This document shows, one piece after another, positions 16,530-24,119 of a DNA stretch of 48,619 nt (position 1 is its first letter; each line of letters starts with the position of its first letter). Position numbers and translations under genes: made by a program. Source of the stretch: Prevotella sp. Its GTDB lineage: Bacteria; Bacteroidota; Bacteroidia; Bacteroidales; Bacteroidaceae. The notes beneath the pieces were generated by a model, which worked only from the letters and a program-made list of their open reading frames with translations, made no database searches and was not told where the DNA came from. The stretch spans positions 1 through 48,619 of the forward strand of contig JAGCPV010000041.1 in NCBI GenBank assembly GCA_017965475.1, given 5' to 3'.

Positions 16530-17308
16530 TAGATTTAGAATACATACGTAGCTTTTTCCCTCCGAAAATAGCGAGGGAGAGTCGCTTTGAGCGTTATATG
16601 CTGAAGGAGTATCTGCAGATTCTGATTCTGGATCATCTTGCAACGACCCCATATATTAATAAGGTGTCGTTTATCGGAGGAACAAACCTGAGGCTGATTC
16701 AGGGCATAGACCGTTTCTCGGAAGATCTTGACTTTGACTGTAAGGATTTGACGGAAGAAGAGTTTTTTGCAATGACGGATAGTGTGGTGGGCTATCTGCA
16801 GCAGAACAATATCCATGTGGAGACTCGTGACAGGGCGAATCCTAAGTTGACAGCCTATCGTCGGAACCTCTACTTCCCTCAGATGCTTTTTGATTTGGGG
16901 CTGTCTGGCCATCGTGACGAACGTTTGTTGTTAAAGGTCGAGGCTCAGGATCAGGAGGTGGCATACCAACCTGAAGTGGCAACGGTGAATCGGATGGGCT
17001 TCTTCTTCAACATCCAGGTCCCCCCATTGGACGTGCTTTGTGCAATGAAGTTTGCCGCTATCCTGTCTCGTCAGAAGGGTAGGGATTTCTATGATGCCAT
17101 CTTCTTGTTGTCAAAGACCAAACCCAATATGGATTTCCTCCGAGCAAGAGCAGGGATCAGTACACTGGAAGATCTAAAGACTGCCGTTATCAACAAACTA
17201 AAGAAAGTGGATCTGAATCAGAAGAAACGGGATTTCATGCATCTGCTTTTCAATGATGCCAATGCAGAAAGGATCCTTTCGTTCGATAGTCTTGTTTCAA
17301 AAATGTGA
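16526..17308 (+). CDS. AbiEii-like nucleotidyltransferase toxin (type IV TA)
   Basis: 260 residues with the DNA-polymerase-beta-type nucleotidyltransferase motif FIGGTNLRLIQGIDRFSEDL, giving the GG...T pair at 51-53 and metal-binding aspartates D67 and D69 in SEDLDF. Later blocks RNLYFPQMLFDLG, LLLKVEAQDQ and MKFAAILSRQKGRDFYDAIF match the AbiEii/MenT group. These toxins add nucleotides to tRNA or other targets to stop growth, in some cases after phage infection. All catalytic residues look intact. It is coupled to the antitoxin at 15912. Confidence 0.9.
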   Translation: MIDLEYIRSFFPPKIARESRFERYMLKEYLQILILDHLATTPYINKVSFIGGTNLRLIQGIDRFSEDLDFDCKDLTEEEFFAMTDSVVGYLQQNNIHVETRDRANPKLTAYRRNLYFPQMLFDLGLSGHRDERLLLKVEAQDQEVAYQPEVATVNRMGFFFNIQVPPLDVLCAMKFAAILSRQKGRDFYDAIFLLSKTKPNMDFLRARAGISTLEDLKTAVINKLKKVDLNQKKRDFMHLLFNDANAERILSFDSLVSKM

Positions 17309-17324
17309 TAAATAAGATAAGCTG

Positions 17325-18206
17325 ATGCAACTCTACACGGTATATAGAATCCTGGTCAGGATCAGAAGGCTCAAATGGCTGTGGTGGTCATTGGTCCTTC
17401 TTGCCGTGTTTGGTTTCCTGGGCTATAAAGGCTACTTATATATTGAAAAAGAACTTTTTGTCGCAGAGGAGTTCCCTATTTACGATATTGGTCCACATCC
17501 TAACGATGACACTTTGCGCGTGGCTGTCATCGGCGACAGCTGGGCGGAATATCATGCCTCACTAGAGTGTGACACGATCTTCTGCCGATTTGCCAAAAGA
17601 CTCACTTCCCTTCCTGTGAAGTGTTTCTCGAGAGGTCATAGTGGTAAGGTGACAAAAGAGATTTACTGTGACATGTTTGCAGACCGTACGGTTGAGCATG
17701 CTTGGGAGAAGGATTTTTGTACTCAGCCATTGTTGGAGCAGCATCCGGATTATTGCATTATCATGGCGGGAATTAATGATTGGCGTTTGTACAGACCCAA
17801 AAGCTTTTATGTTGGAAATTATCGTCTGATGTTGAATGTGCTTATCCAGAATGGTATTCGTCCCGTTGTCATGGAAGTCCCAAGTGTGGATATGAAATAC
17901 TATAATGGAAAACGAGGGTTATATAGGCGTTGTGTACTTAACTTATTGTCGTTGCTGACTAAAATTGGTGATAATAGTGCGCAAGACTATCGGGATGCCA
18001 TGAGGGAGATGCTCCATGAAACAGGCTTAGATGAAAAGGTTCTCTTCATTCCGATGTCTGCTTGGAATTCGGGAGGTATTGAAGCCCACCCGGATATATA
18101 TCTGGATGACCGCCTGCATCTGAACCTGGATGGTTATCATGTCATGGATTCCTGTATGGCATATGACGTTATTAAGGATTATATGAAAAGAAAAAAATTA
18201 AAATAA
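17325..18206 (+). CDS. Membrane-anchored SGNH/GDSL hydrolase-like protein
   Basis: 293 residues. One N-terminal membrane segment (residues 18-35, WLWWSLVLLAVFGFLGY) is followed by an extracytoplasmic domain with SGNH blocks in order: VAVIGDSWAEYHA (nucleophile S72), SRGHSGKVTKE (oxyanion Gly), IIMAGINDWRLY (Asn) and LDDRLHLNLDGYH (Asp and His). In glycan O-acetylation systems such domains finish transfer of acetyl groups delivered by acyltransferase-3 proteins. Two acyltransferase-3 genes follow directly (6 bp and 29 bp gaps), which supports that role here. A plain esterase is the alternative. Confidence 0.82.
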   Translation: MQLYTVYRILVRIRRLKWLWWSLVLLAVFGFLGYKGYLYIEKELFVAEEFPIYDIGPHPNDDTLRVAVIGDSWAEYHASLECDTIFCRFAKRLTSLPVKCFSRGHSGKVTKEIYCDMFADRTVEHAWEKDFCTQPLLEQHPDYCIIMAGINDWRLYRPKSFYVGNYRLMLNVLIQNGIRPVVMEVPSVDMKYYNGKRGLYRRCVLNLLSLLTKIGDNSAQDYRDAMREMLHETGLDEKVLFIPMSAWNSGGIEAHPDIYLDDRLHLNLDGYHVMDSCMAYDVIKDYMKRKKLK

Positions 18207-18212
18207 AGACGT

Positions 18213-19166
18213 ATGGAAAAGAAACGTAATCTGACATACGACTATCTGCGGGGAATTGCAATGCTCTCCATTGTGGTTGGTCATTTGTATTTTTATTCAG
18301 GACGATATGAGGGGGAGGCTTGGGTCTTTCGTGTCTGTGATACAATGGAATTGCCAGTCTTTATGTATATCAGTGGCTTGTTGGCTCATGTGTCTGTAGA
18401 TAGGTATGGCTTCAGGAAGTTGATTTGGAGTAAGGTGATACGTCTGTTGTTCCCGCTTTTCTCCTTCTACATTATCTGGGGACTGTGGGACTCTTCTTAC
18501 TGGTTGGATTTCTGGTTGAGAGAGAAAAAGAATGGCTATTGGTTTATGCTGGTACTTTTTGAACTGATGGTGACTTTGTCTTTCGTCAAGAAGTGCTCTA
18601 CACTATTCAAAATCAAAACCATTTATGTAAATATCGTCGTATATGCAATAACTTCAATCGTCTTTTTCATGATCCCCAAAGACGGATTGGTGAATCATCT
18701 GCTATGTGTCAAGTTGTATTGGCACTTCTATCCATTTTTTATGATGGGCTATTACTCTTACAAGCTTGAAAGGTTCCTGGTATTGAAATATGCGCCAATC
18801 TATCTTTTCCTCTATCTCTTCGTCTTATTCTATTTTGGGGATGTCCTGTGGAAAGTCGGTATAAACATGGCCGGTAATTTGTTTAGTCTTTTCTTCTTGT
18901 TATCCGTATTCTCAACCAGTTTCAAACCTCTGAAAACCGTCTTTGCGACAGTAGGTGTATTTTCCTTGCAGGTATATATGCTGCATTTCTTCCTGTTATT
19001 CCCCTTGTTGAAGGTTCTGCCAGTGGTGGAGAACAGATGGTTGGAATTCCCGTATGATCTCGTGATTGCTTCCGCAATCATCTTTGTGTCGATAGAAATA
19101 TCAAAGCTGCTGATGAAGAACAGTTGGCTGGCAATGTTCCTCTTCGGAATCCGTCGTAATAAATAG
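18213..19166 (+). CDS. Acyltransferase-3 family membrane protein (tandem copy 1)
   Basis: 317 residues, about ten membrane helices. The family start NLTYDYLRGIAMLSIVVGHL holds the conserved R-G and H. The next block, LPVFMYISGLLAH, is the F-x-x-S-G motif, and the region FFMMGYYSYKLERF and the C-terminal QVYMLHFFLLFPLL follow. It has the standalone length, with no fused SGNH domain. It lies 6 bp after the SGNH gene at 17325 and 29 bp before its paralogue at 19196. It probably brings acetyl across the membrane for glycan decoration. Confidence 0.9.
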   Translation: MEKKRNLTYDYLRGIAMLSIVVGHLYFYSGRYEGEAWVFRVCDTMELPVFMYISGLLAHVSVDRYGFRKLIWSKVIRLLFPLFSFYIIWGLWDSSYWLDFWLREKKNGYWFMLVLFELMVTLSFVKKCSTLFKIKTIYVNIVVYAITSIVFFMIPKDGLVNHLLCVKLYWHFYPFFMMGYYSYKLERFLVLKYAPIYLFLYLFVLFYFGDVLWKVGINMAGNLFSLFFLLSVFSTSFKPLKTVFATVGVFSLQVYMLHFFLLFPLLKVLPVVENRWLEFPYDLVIASAIIFVSIEISKLLMKNSWLAMFLFGIRRNK

Positions 19167-19195
19167 GACAGTTAATATGAAAAATTATTTTTGTT

Positions 19196-20140
19196 ATGGA
19201 GACAAATAGAGATTTGACATTAGATTATGCAAAGGGTTTTGCAATCGTGCTTATCGTATTGGGGCACTTGTATTTCTTTGCTGACAGACATGTGGATTCT
19301 TGGGTTCATACTGTATGTAATACCGTACAGATTCCTGTGTTTATGTACATCAGTGGTTTATTGGCACATCGCTCAATCGACAGGTATGGATTCCGCAAGT
19401 TAGTGGCTAATCGTGCAGTCCGCCTTTTGCTGCCTCTTTTTAGCTTTTATATCATTAAGAGCATTGGCACGCCTTCAAATTTCGTCGATATCCCATTAGC
19501 CGAATATAAACATAGCCTTTGGTTCCTGATTGTCCTTTTTGAGTTTATGGTGTCTCTGTCTTTTGTCAAACGCCTGTCCCTGAAAATACGAGTTCCAGCT
19601 CCTGTTGTCAATGCCATTTTGTTTGGGGTGGTAACGCTCTATTTGCATGTGTTGCCCAAAGGAAACTTCTTCAATATCCTGTTCTGTATCAATCTGTACT
19701 GGCATTATTACCCATTCTTTATGATGGGCTATTATTCCTATAGGTTGTATAAGATCATGACATGGTATTATGTGCCTGTTTATTTGATCATCTTCCTTGT
19801 CTCCATATACTGCATTCAGGTTCGTGATATGAAATTATTTGTACCAATAGGTAATTTGTCCAGTCTGCTTTTATTAATCACGCTGTTCAAGAATGGTTTC
19901 AGACCGTTCGAGACTTTCCTGGCGAAACTTGGGGTGTTGTCATTACAGATTTATTTGCTGCATTTCATAATTCTGTTTATCGTACTGCCGTATTTGCCTG
20001 TCATAGAAAACCGTTGGATAGAGTTCGTCCTATATTTTGCTGTATCCTTTGTTTTTATCATGCTTTCAGTCGGCATTGCCAAAGTGTTGATGCGTAGCAG
20101 CCAGTTGAGTCTGTTGCTGTTTGGTATGAAAAAGAAATAA
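19196..20140 (+). CDS. Acyltransferase-3 family membrane protein (tandem copy 2)
   Basis: 314 residues. It aligns with the preceding gene throughout: DLTLDYAKGFAIVLIVLGHL, IPVFMYISGLLAHRSIDRYG, WHYYPFFMMGYYSYRL and LQIYLLHFIILFIVLPYLPV. The R of the R-G motif is Lys here (AKG), a conservative change to check. It is a tandem duplicate that may have a different acceptor or position specificity. It is the last gene before the left repeat cluster of the VapE unit, with its stop only 10 bases from the first repeat. Confidence 0.9.
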   Translation: METNRDLTLDYAKGFAIVLIVLGHLYFFADRHVDSWVHTVCNTVQIPVFMYISGLLAHRSIDRYGFRKLVANRAVRLLLPLFSFYIIKSIGTPSNFVDIPLAEYKHSLWFLIVLFEFMVSLSFVKRLSLKIRVPAPVVNAILFGVVTLYLHVLPKGNFFNILFCINLYWHYYPFFMMGYYSYRLYKIMTWYYVPVYLIIFLVSIYCIQVRDMKLFVPIGNLSSLLLLITLFKNGFRPFETFLAKLGVLSLQIYLLHFIILFIVLPYLPVIENRWIEFVLYFAVSFVFIMLSVGIAKVLMRSSQLSLLLFGMKKK

Positions 20141-20150
20141 TTTATAAATT

Positions 20151-20234
20151 TTGCCTACATTGCTTACATTATGATATAAGTGTTTAAAATACAAAGTGTT
20201 AAATAATGTAAGCAAATGGCCTTGATGTAGGCAA
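20151..20234. repeat. Left 10-bp repeat cluster of the DUF6078/VapE unit
   Basis: Four copies of the decamer lie here: TTGCCTACAT (20151-20160), TTGCTTACAT (20160-20169), ATGTAAGCAA (20206-20215) and ATGTAGGCAA (20225-20234). The first two are inverted relative to the last two. Offsets from the outer end are 0, 9, 55 and 74, exactly the mirror image of the right cluster at 22918-23001. The 36-base centre is AT-rich and not conserved between clusters, so the sites and their spacing appear to be what is selected. They resemble iterons or transposon-end binding sites. Confidence 0.9.
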
Positions 20235-20268
20235 ATGCGAGAATAGATACGAAAAAGTCCTCAAAATA

Positions 20269-20300
20269 TTTGGTATTTTGCGGATTTTTTCGTATCTTTG
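20269..20300 (+). promoter_or_regulatory. Bacteroidetes promoter for the DUF6078/VapE unit, nearly leaderless
   Basis: -33 TTTG (20269-20272), 20-bp spacer, -7 TATCTTTG (20293-20300), with the ATG at 20305 only 4 bases further. It sits 35 bp inside the left repeat cluster, so a protein bound there could control it. Confidence 0.8.
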
Positions 20301-20304
20301 TACC

Positions 20305-20742
20305 ATGATTAAGTACAACGAAATACCCCAATGGTGGGCGGTTTGTCAGCAAACCAGTTGCCCCAGATCTGGTGAATGTCTGCGTTATCAGGCTTTCACG
20401 CAGATCCCTGATGGCGTGAGGTCGTGGCCCAGCGTGTTGCCGCAGGCTGCGAAGGAGGGCGGGTGCCCGTGTTTTGTGACGTCTGAGCGTCTGAAGATGG
20501 CCCGTGGCTTTGGCGAAATAAAGGATAAGGTTCGTGCGCGCGACGTGCGTATGGCCATCCGACTGAAGCTTACGGAATACCTCGGCAGCAAAGGCTCCTA
20601 CTATCGATACAAGGACGGCGAGAAGCTGCTCTCTCCAGAACAGCAACGGTGGATCCTGGATCTGCTGGAGTCCTATGGCTGTCCAACGGAGAACTTTTTC
20701 AACCAATTCGAGGAGGCATACGTTTTTCAAGGGGTCCTTTAG
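20305..20742 (+). CDS. DUF6078-like small cysteine-rich protein
   Basis: 145 residues. The N-terminus has an aromatic/cysteine cluster (QWWAVCQQTSCPRSGECLRY, then GGCPCF) that looks like a zinc-binding site. The middle is basic and helical (KDKVRARDVRMAIRLKLTEY) and the end has LSPEQQRWILDLLESYG. It resembles the Bacteroidales DUF6078 family, commonly found next to VirE/VapE genes; its biochemical role is unknown. ATG at 20305 is chosen because the promoter covers the alternative TTG at 20278. The stop codon lies inside the 5' arm of the long hairpin at 20731. Confidence 0.75.
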   Translation: MIKYNEIPQWWAVCQQTSCPRSGECLRYQAFTQIPDGVRSWPSVLPQAAKEGGCPCFVTSERLKMARGFGEIKDKVRARDVRMAIRLKLTEYLGSKGSYYRYKDGEKLLSPEQQRWILDLLESYGCPTENFFNQFEEAYVFQGVL

Positions 20743-20779
20743 AAAAGTCCCAGCCATTGGGACTTTTCTAAAGGACTCC
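20731..20779. repeat. Near-perfect 21-bp inverted repeat between the two genes of the unit
   Basis: Arms 20731-20751 and 20759-20779 pair over 21 bp with one G-U and a 7-nt loop. No T-run follows, so this is not a normal terminator. The half-site AAAGGACTCCTT occurs at 20770-20781 and again at 20791-20802, 21 bp apart. It also swallows the DUF6078 stop codon. Roles could include mRNA processing, a replication/nicking site or a protein-binding site. Confidence 0.92.
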
Positions 20780-20823
20780 TTTACGACGCAAAAGGACTCC
20801 TTATCATCTCTAAAGCACAATAT

Positions 20824-22917
20824 ATGATTTTTTCTATCGTACGAATCGACAAACAGAATGTGCTTCACCTCTCCGTGAAGCCGGCAGAGTGGTTTTTCAA
20901 ACGTATCCAGACGGATACGAAGGCAGAGACCATCGGAAAACTGCGTCAACATATCGCTGACTATGGCGATACGGGCGAATATGAACGTCGGAACCCCATT
21001 GCGATGGTCATGCCCTCCGTGGAACTGGCCAAAGAGGAGAACGGCAACCTGCGTATTGCGGCTTTCAACGGTCTGGTGACGCTCCATGTGGGTGGTCTGA
21101 TGACGGCTGAGGATATTGAGGCCGTCAAAAATGCATCGAAGATGCTGCCGATGACGTTTGCGGCCCTGAAAGGTGCTGATGGCAGGAGCGTGGAGATCCT
21201 GGTGGCAGTGGCACGAAAGGGTGGGGCGCCGTTGGCGGATGAAGAGACGATGAACCGTTTCTGTGCTGATGCCTACGAGGTGGCCTTTGGCGTATATGGT
21301 GGGATCCTTCAGAAATCTATTGAGCGTCAGGTTGTTACGGCGAGAAGTACTTTCCGTATGACGCTTGATGAGGCACCATATTATCATTCAGAGGCAACAC
21401 CGCTGCAGATTGATCTGTCACTCAAAAACGACAAGGATCCTGATGCTCTCCCTTCGATGCAGAATGAGGGGCATGAGCAGCGGGATCCTGACATGATGCT
21501 CTATTCGGACTATGAGCGGATGTATCGGAGGGCATCGGAGGAGGCTTTCGACGAGGTCGCTGATATCGTGACGACACAACGTCAGGAGGCTTATATCACG
21601 GAACTGTTCCGTAGGCTCTGTGAGTTGGGCGTGCCTGAGGAGGAGGCATTCGTTCATGCCCGGAACCATCATAAATACAGTGATTCCTACGATGAGGATG
21701 AGTTCCGCGCCATCTGTTCGGCTGTCTATACGGAGTACAAACCCCAACGGCAGAGCGATAACGAGACGGTGAGTCGCGAGACCAAACGACTGATCCGCTT
21801 CCTGACGACGCGTTATGTGTTCCGCTATAATAAGGTGATGGGCTATACGGAGTATCGTCCCAACAACACGTGGATAGAAGGTTGGCAACCCTGCGACGAG
21901 AATGCCATCAACGGTCTGACCATCGCGGCCCGTCTGGATAACCTCGACGTGCGCGATAAGGATGTACGTCGCTATGTTCATTCGAACATGATCCGTCAGA
22001 GTGATCCCGTCGAGGACTATCTGCTGAGGGCTCGTGACAAGTGGGACGGAAAGACGGACCATATCGCGATGCTGGCGAGGACGGTACCCTGTGACATCCC
22101 GCAGTGGGAGACGTGGTTCAAGAAGTGGTTCCTCTATATGGTGGCGCAGTGGGTGCTGCCCACGCAGGAGTTCGGCAATTCTATCGTGCCCCTGCTCATC
22201 TCTCCGCAGGGTGATGGGAAATCGGCTTTCTGTCGCAGTATCCTGCCAAAAGAACTGAGTTGGGGATTCCAGGAGAATCAGGATGTCAGTGAGAAACGGG
22301 CGACGCTGATGGCGATGCACCACTCGCTGCTGATCAATCTCGACGAGTTCAACGGCATCAGCCAGAAGGTGCAGGAGAGTTTCTTGAAGAACATCATCCA
22401 ACTGCCGAGCGTGAAGATCAAGCGTCCCTACGGCAAGCATGTCGAGGAGTTCAAGCGCTATGCCTCCTTCATCGCCACGACGAATGAGATGAATGTGCTG
22501 AGCGATCCCACGGGAAACAGACGGTTTATCTGTGTGCGACTGACGGCCCCCATCGATACGAGCGTCAAGCCGAATTACGAGGCCCTGTATGGTCAGGCCT
22601 ATACGATAGTGACGGAGCGGCGGGTGCAGTGGTGGTTTGAGCCTGAGGAGGTGAAGGAGATCATGGCGCACAATCGCTCGTTTGAGATCATTCCCCCAGC
22701 CGTGCAGTATTTCAAGGAACATTACGAAATCCCTGAGCGTGAGGAAGATGGTGTCTGGCTCTCGCCCACGAACATCTATGAACGACTGCGGAGGATCGCA
22801 GGCAGTGGTCTGAAGGCCAATGGAGTGGCTACCTTCGGCAGGTATTTGTACAACATGCCCAATCTGCAGCGTCACAGAACGGCTAATGGCATGCTGTATC
22901 TGGTGAGAGAGAAGTGA
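20824..22917 (+). CDS. VapE/VirE-type protein: BT4734-like N-terminal domain plus SF3-like P-loop ATPase
   Basis: 697 residues. Residues 1-190 are a BT4734/VirE N-terminal domain (PIAMVMPSVELA, FNGLVTLHVGG, LVAVARKGGAPL), related to primase/Rep folds. The C-terminal VapE ATPase has Walker A LLISPQGDGKSAFCRS (GDGKS 463-467), Walker B INLDEFNG (D507-E508) and the sensor/arginine region TTNEMNVLSDPTGNRRFICV (R566, R567). Such proteins occur in phages, phage satellites and Bacteroidales islands and resemble primase-helicases. All motifs look intact. It starts 81 bases after DUF6078, downstream of the hairpin, and its stop touches the right repeat cluster. Confidence 0.9.
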   Translation: MIFSIVRIDKQNVLHLSVKPAEWFFKRIQTDTKAETIGKLRQHIADYGDTGEYERRNPIAMVMPSVELAKEENGNLRIAAFNGLVTLHVGGLMTAEDIEAVKNASKMLPMTFAALKGADGRSVEILVAVARKGGAPLADEETMNRFCADAYEVAFGVYGGILQKSIERQVVTARSTFRMTLDEAPYYHSEATPLQIDLSLKNDKDPDALPSMQNEGHEQRDPDMMLYSDYERMYRRASEEAFDEVADIVTTQRQEAYITELFRRLCELGVPEEEAFVHARNHHKYSDSYDEDEFRAICSAVYTEYKPQRQSDNETVSRETKRLIRFLTTRYVFRYNKVMGYTEYRPNNTWIEGWQPCDENAINGLTIAARLDNLDVRDKDVRRYVHSNMIRQSDPVEDYLLRARDKWDGKTDHIAMLARTVPCDIPQWETWFKKWFLYMVAQWVLPTQEFGNSIVPLLISPQGDGKSAFCRSILPKELSWGFQENQDVSEKRATLMAMHHSLLINLDEFNGISQKVQESFLKNIIQLPSVKIKRPYGKHVEEFKRYASFIATTNEMNVLSDPTGNRRFICVRLTAPIDTSVKPNYEALYGQAYTIVTERRVQWWFEPEEVKEIMAHNRSFEIIPPAVQYFKEHYEIPEREEDGVWLSPTNIYERLRRIAGSGLKANGVATFGRYLYNMPNLQRHRTANGMLYLVREK

Positions 22918-23001
22918 TTGCCTACATGATTTGAATTTGCCTACATTCCATATGTAATTGATATCTAATTAATTATGTATGCATGTAGGCAATGTAGGCA
23001 A
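22918..23001. repeat. Right 10-bp repeat cluster of the DUF6078/VapE unit
   Basis: Four exact decamers: TTGCCTACAT at 22918-22927 and 22937-22946, ATGTAGGCAA at 22983-22992 and 22992-23001. Read from the outer end, offsets are 0, 9, 55 and 74, the same as the left cluster. The first repeat begins directly after the VapE stop. The central 36 bases are AT-rich and unlike the left centre. Confidence 0.92.
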
Positions 23002-23051
23002 AATGTAATAATAATTTTTATATATAGGATTGTATTCTGGTCTGTTCTCAG

Positions 23052-24119
23052 CTATAAATTCCTTTTCAAAAAATCGATGCTTAAATTTCTCCAATGAGTT
23101 ATATTTCTTTCCACATTCATCCAGTCTATCTCACCCAATCTTTTTTCTTCATAATCATTTTCTATTATACGGTTTTCAAGTCCTAACTTATTCAATAACG
23201 AATAAAACCTGGCACTTCCTCTATGAGAATTAACCACAGTGACGAATGGTCGTTGGTTAATGATAGAAAAAACGGTCCCGTGAAATGAATCTGTGAGTAC
23301 AAATTGCGCGTTAGCAAAAAGTGATAACCACTCTTCAACACTTACCTTGTTTTTTGCAATGTCAAAGTCAACAACCTTTATTCCATTCTGTTTTGCAAAA
23401 TAATCAATCATTTGTTTTTTCTTAGGTGATCTGTCAAGGATATATGCAGCCATGTATGGTTCTTGTTGTTTCTTTATGTCTTTAGTTAGTTCAGCATAAT
23501 CTGTGCTACTAAGCAACAGTGTCGGATCAAGAACCTCTATTGCATCTACACCTAGATATTTATTGCATAGTTCTATTCCAGAGTTTTCACGTACAGACAC
23601 TGCTTTAAATTTCTTCATTAATGTGCGGCCAATTAACAAATCATTTTCACTAAATTCGCATTGGTCGGAACCCCATGAGGCAGCGTATGCCAATCGCAAA
23701 ATGTTGGTATCAGAAACAAATCGGAGGAATTTATCTTTCCAAACTTTATAATTATACCGTTTCCTCCAAACCTGATCACTACCTAGGACAATGGCGTCCA
23801 ACCCCATCTTTTTAATATAATAACCTTTATAATTTCGATGGATCTTTGTATGAACGATGTGCTTATCCACAAAAAGCGCAACGCTTTTATCACGTGGATA
23901 AAATAACGGATAATAATCCTCCCGTTTGCCTGGCAAACCTAATACGAGTAAATATTTTATTGTGTGTCGAATCCATATTTTTACAGATCTCTCTTGGGGA
24001 ACGACATTGAAGGTTATTGGATTATGTCCAAGTCTTTTTAGTGTTATTTGAAGCGCATAATTCTGCAACACTCCACCATAATTGTTTGAAAGAGGTTGCG
24101 TTACTATTCCTATATTCAT
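23052..24119 (-). CDS. Polysaccharide pyruvyl transferase family protein
   Basis: 355 residues. It opens with the family start MNIGIVTQPLSNNYGGVLQN, has VLGSDQVWRKRYN near residue 120, YAASWGSDQ, and the C-terminal signature VLTDSFHGTVFSI near residue 280 used for substrate binding in PF04230 proteins. Members transfer pyruvate from phosphoenolpyruvate to form ketals on hexoses, though some act as other glycan modifiers. The start overlaps the stop of the upstream FrhB-like gene by 4 bp (24116-24119). The pair is markedly AT-rich next to the GC-richer VapE gene, suggesting separate acquisition. Confidence 0.9.
   Translation of the reverse strand: MNIGIVTQPLSNNYGGVLQNYALQITLKRLGHNPITFNVVPQERSVKIWIRHTIKYLLVLGLPGKREDYYPLFYPRDKSVALFVDKHIVHTKIHRNYKGYYIKKMGLDAIVLGSDQVWRKRYNYKVWKDKFLRFVSDTNILRLAYAASWGSDQCEFSENDLLIGRTLMKKFKAVSVRENSGIELCNKYLGVDAIEVLDPTLLLSSTDYAELTKDIKKQQEPYMAAYILDRSPKKKQMIDYFAKQNGIKVVDFDIAKNKVSVEEWLSLFANAQFVLTDSFHGTVFSIINQRPFVTVVNSHRGSARFYSLLNKLGLENRIIENDYEEKRLGEIDWMNVERNITHWRNLSIDFLKRNL

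Noticed and set aside
20151..20234. CRISPR-like array from the repeated decamers
   Set aside because: The repeats are only 10 bp, occur in both orientations and have short unequal spacers; no cas genes are present.
20731..20779. Hairpin as a rho-independent terminator
   Set aside because: No T-run follows either arm and the VapE gene continues downstream with no other promoter seen.
20164..21387. 407-residue minus-strand open frame across DUF6078 and the VapE 5' end
   Set aside because: It crosses the promoter, repeat cluster and hairpin of the unit and shows no recognisable domain; most likely a shadow.
21418..22875. 485-residue minus-strand open frame inside the VapE gene
   Set aside because: It is antisense to an intact gene with clear motifs, has a composition rich in His/Arg/Leu typical of antisense shadows, and has no promoter.
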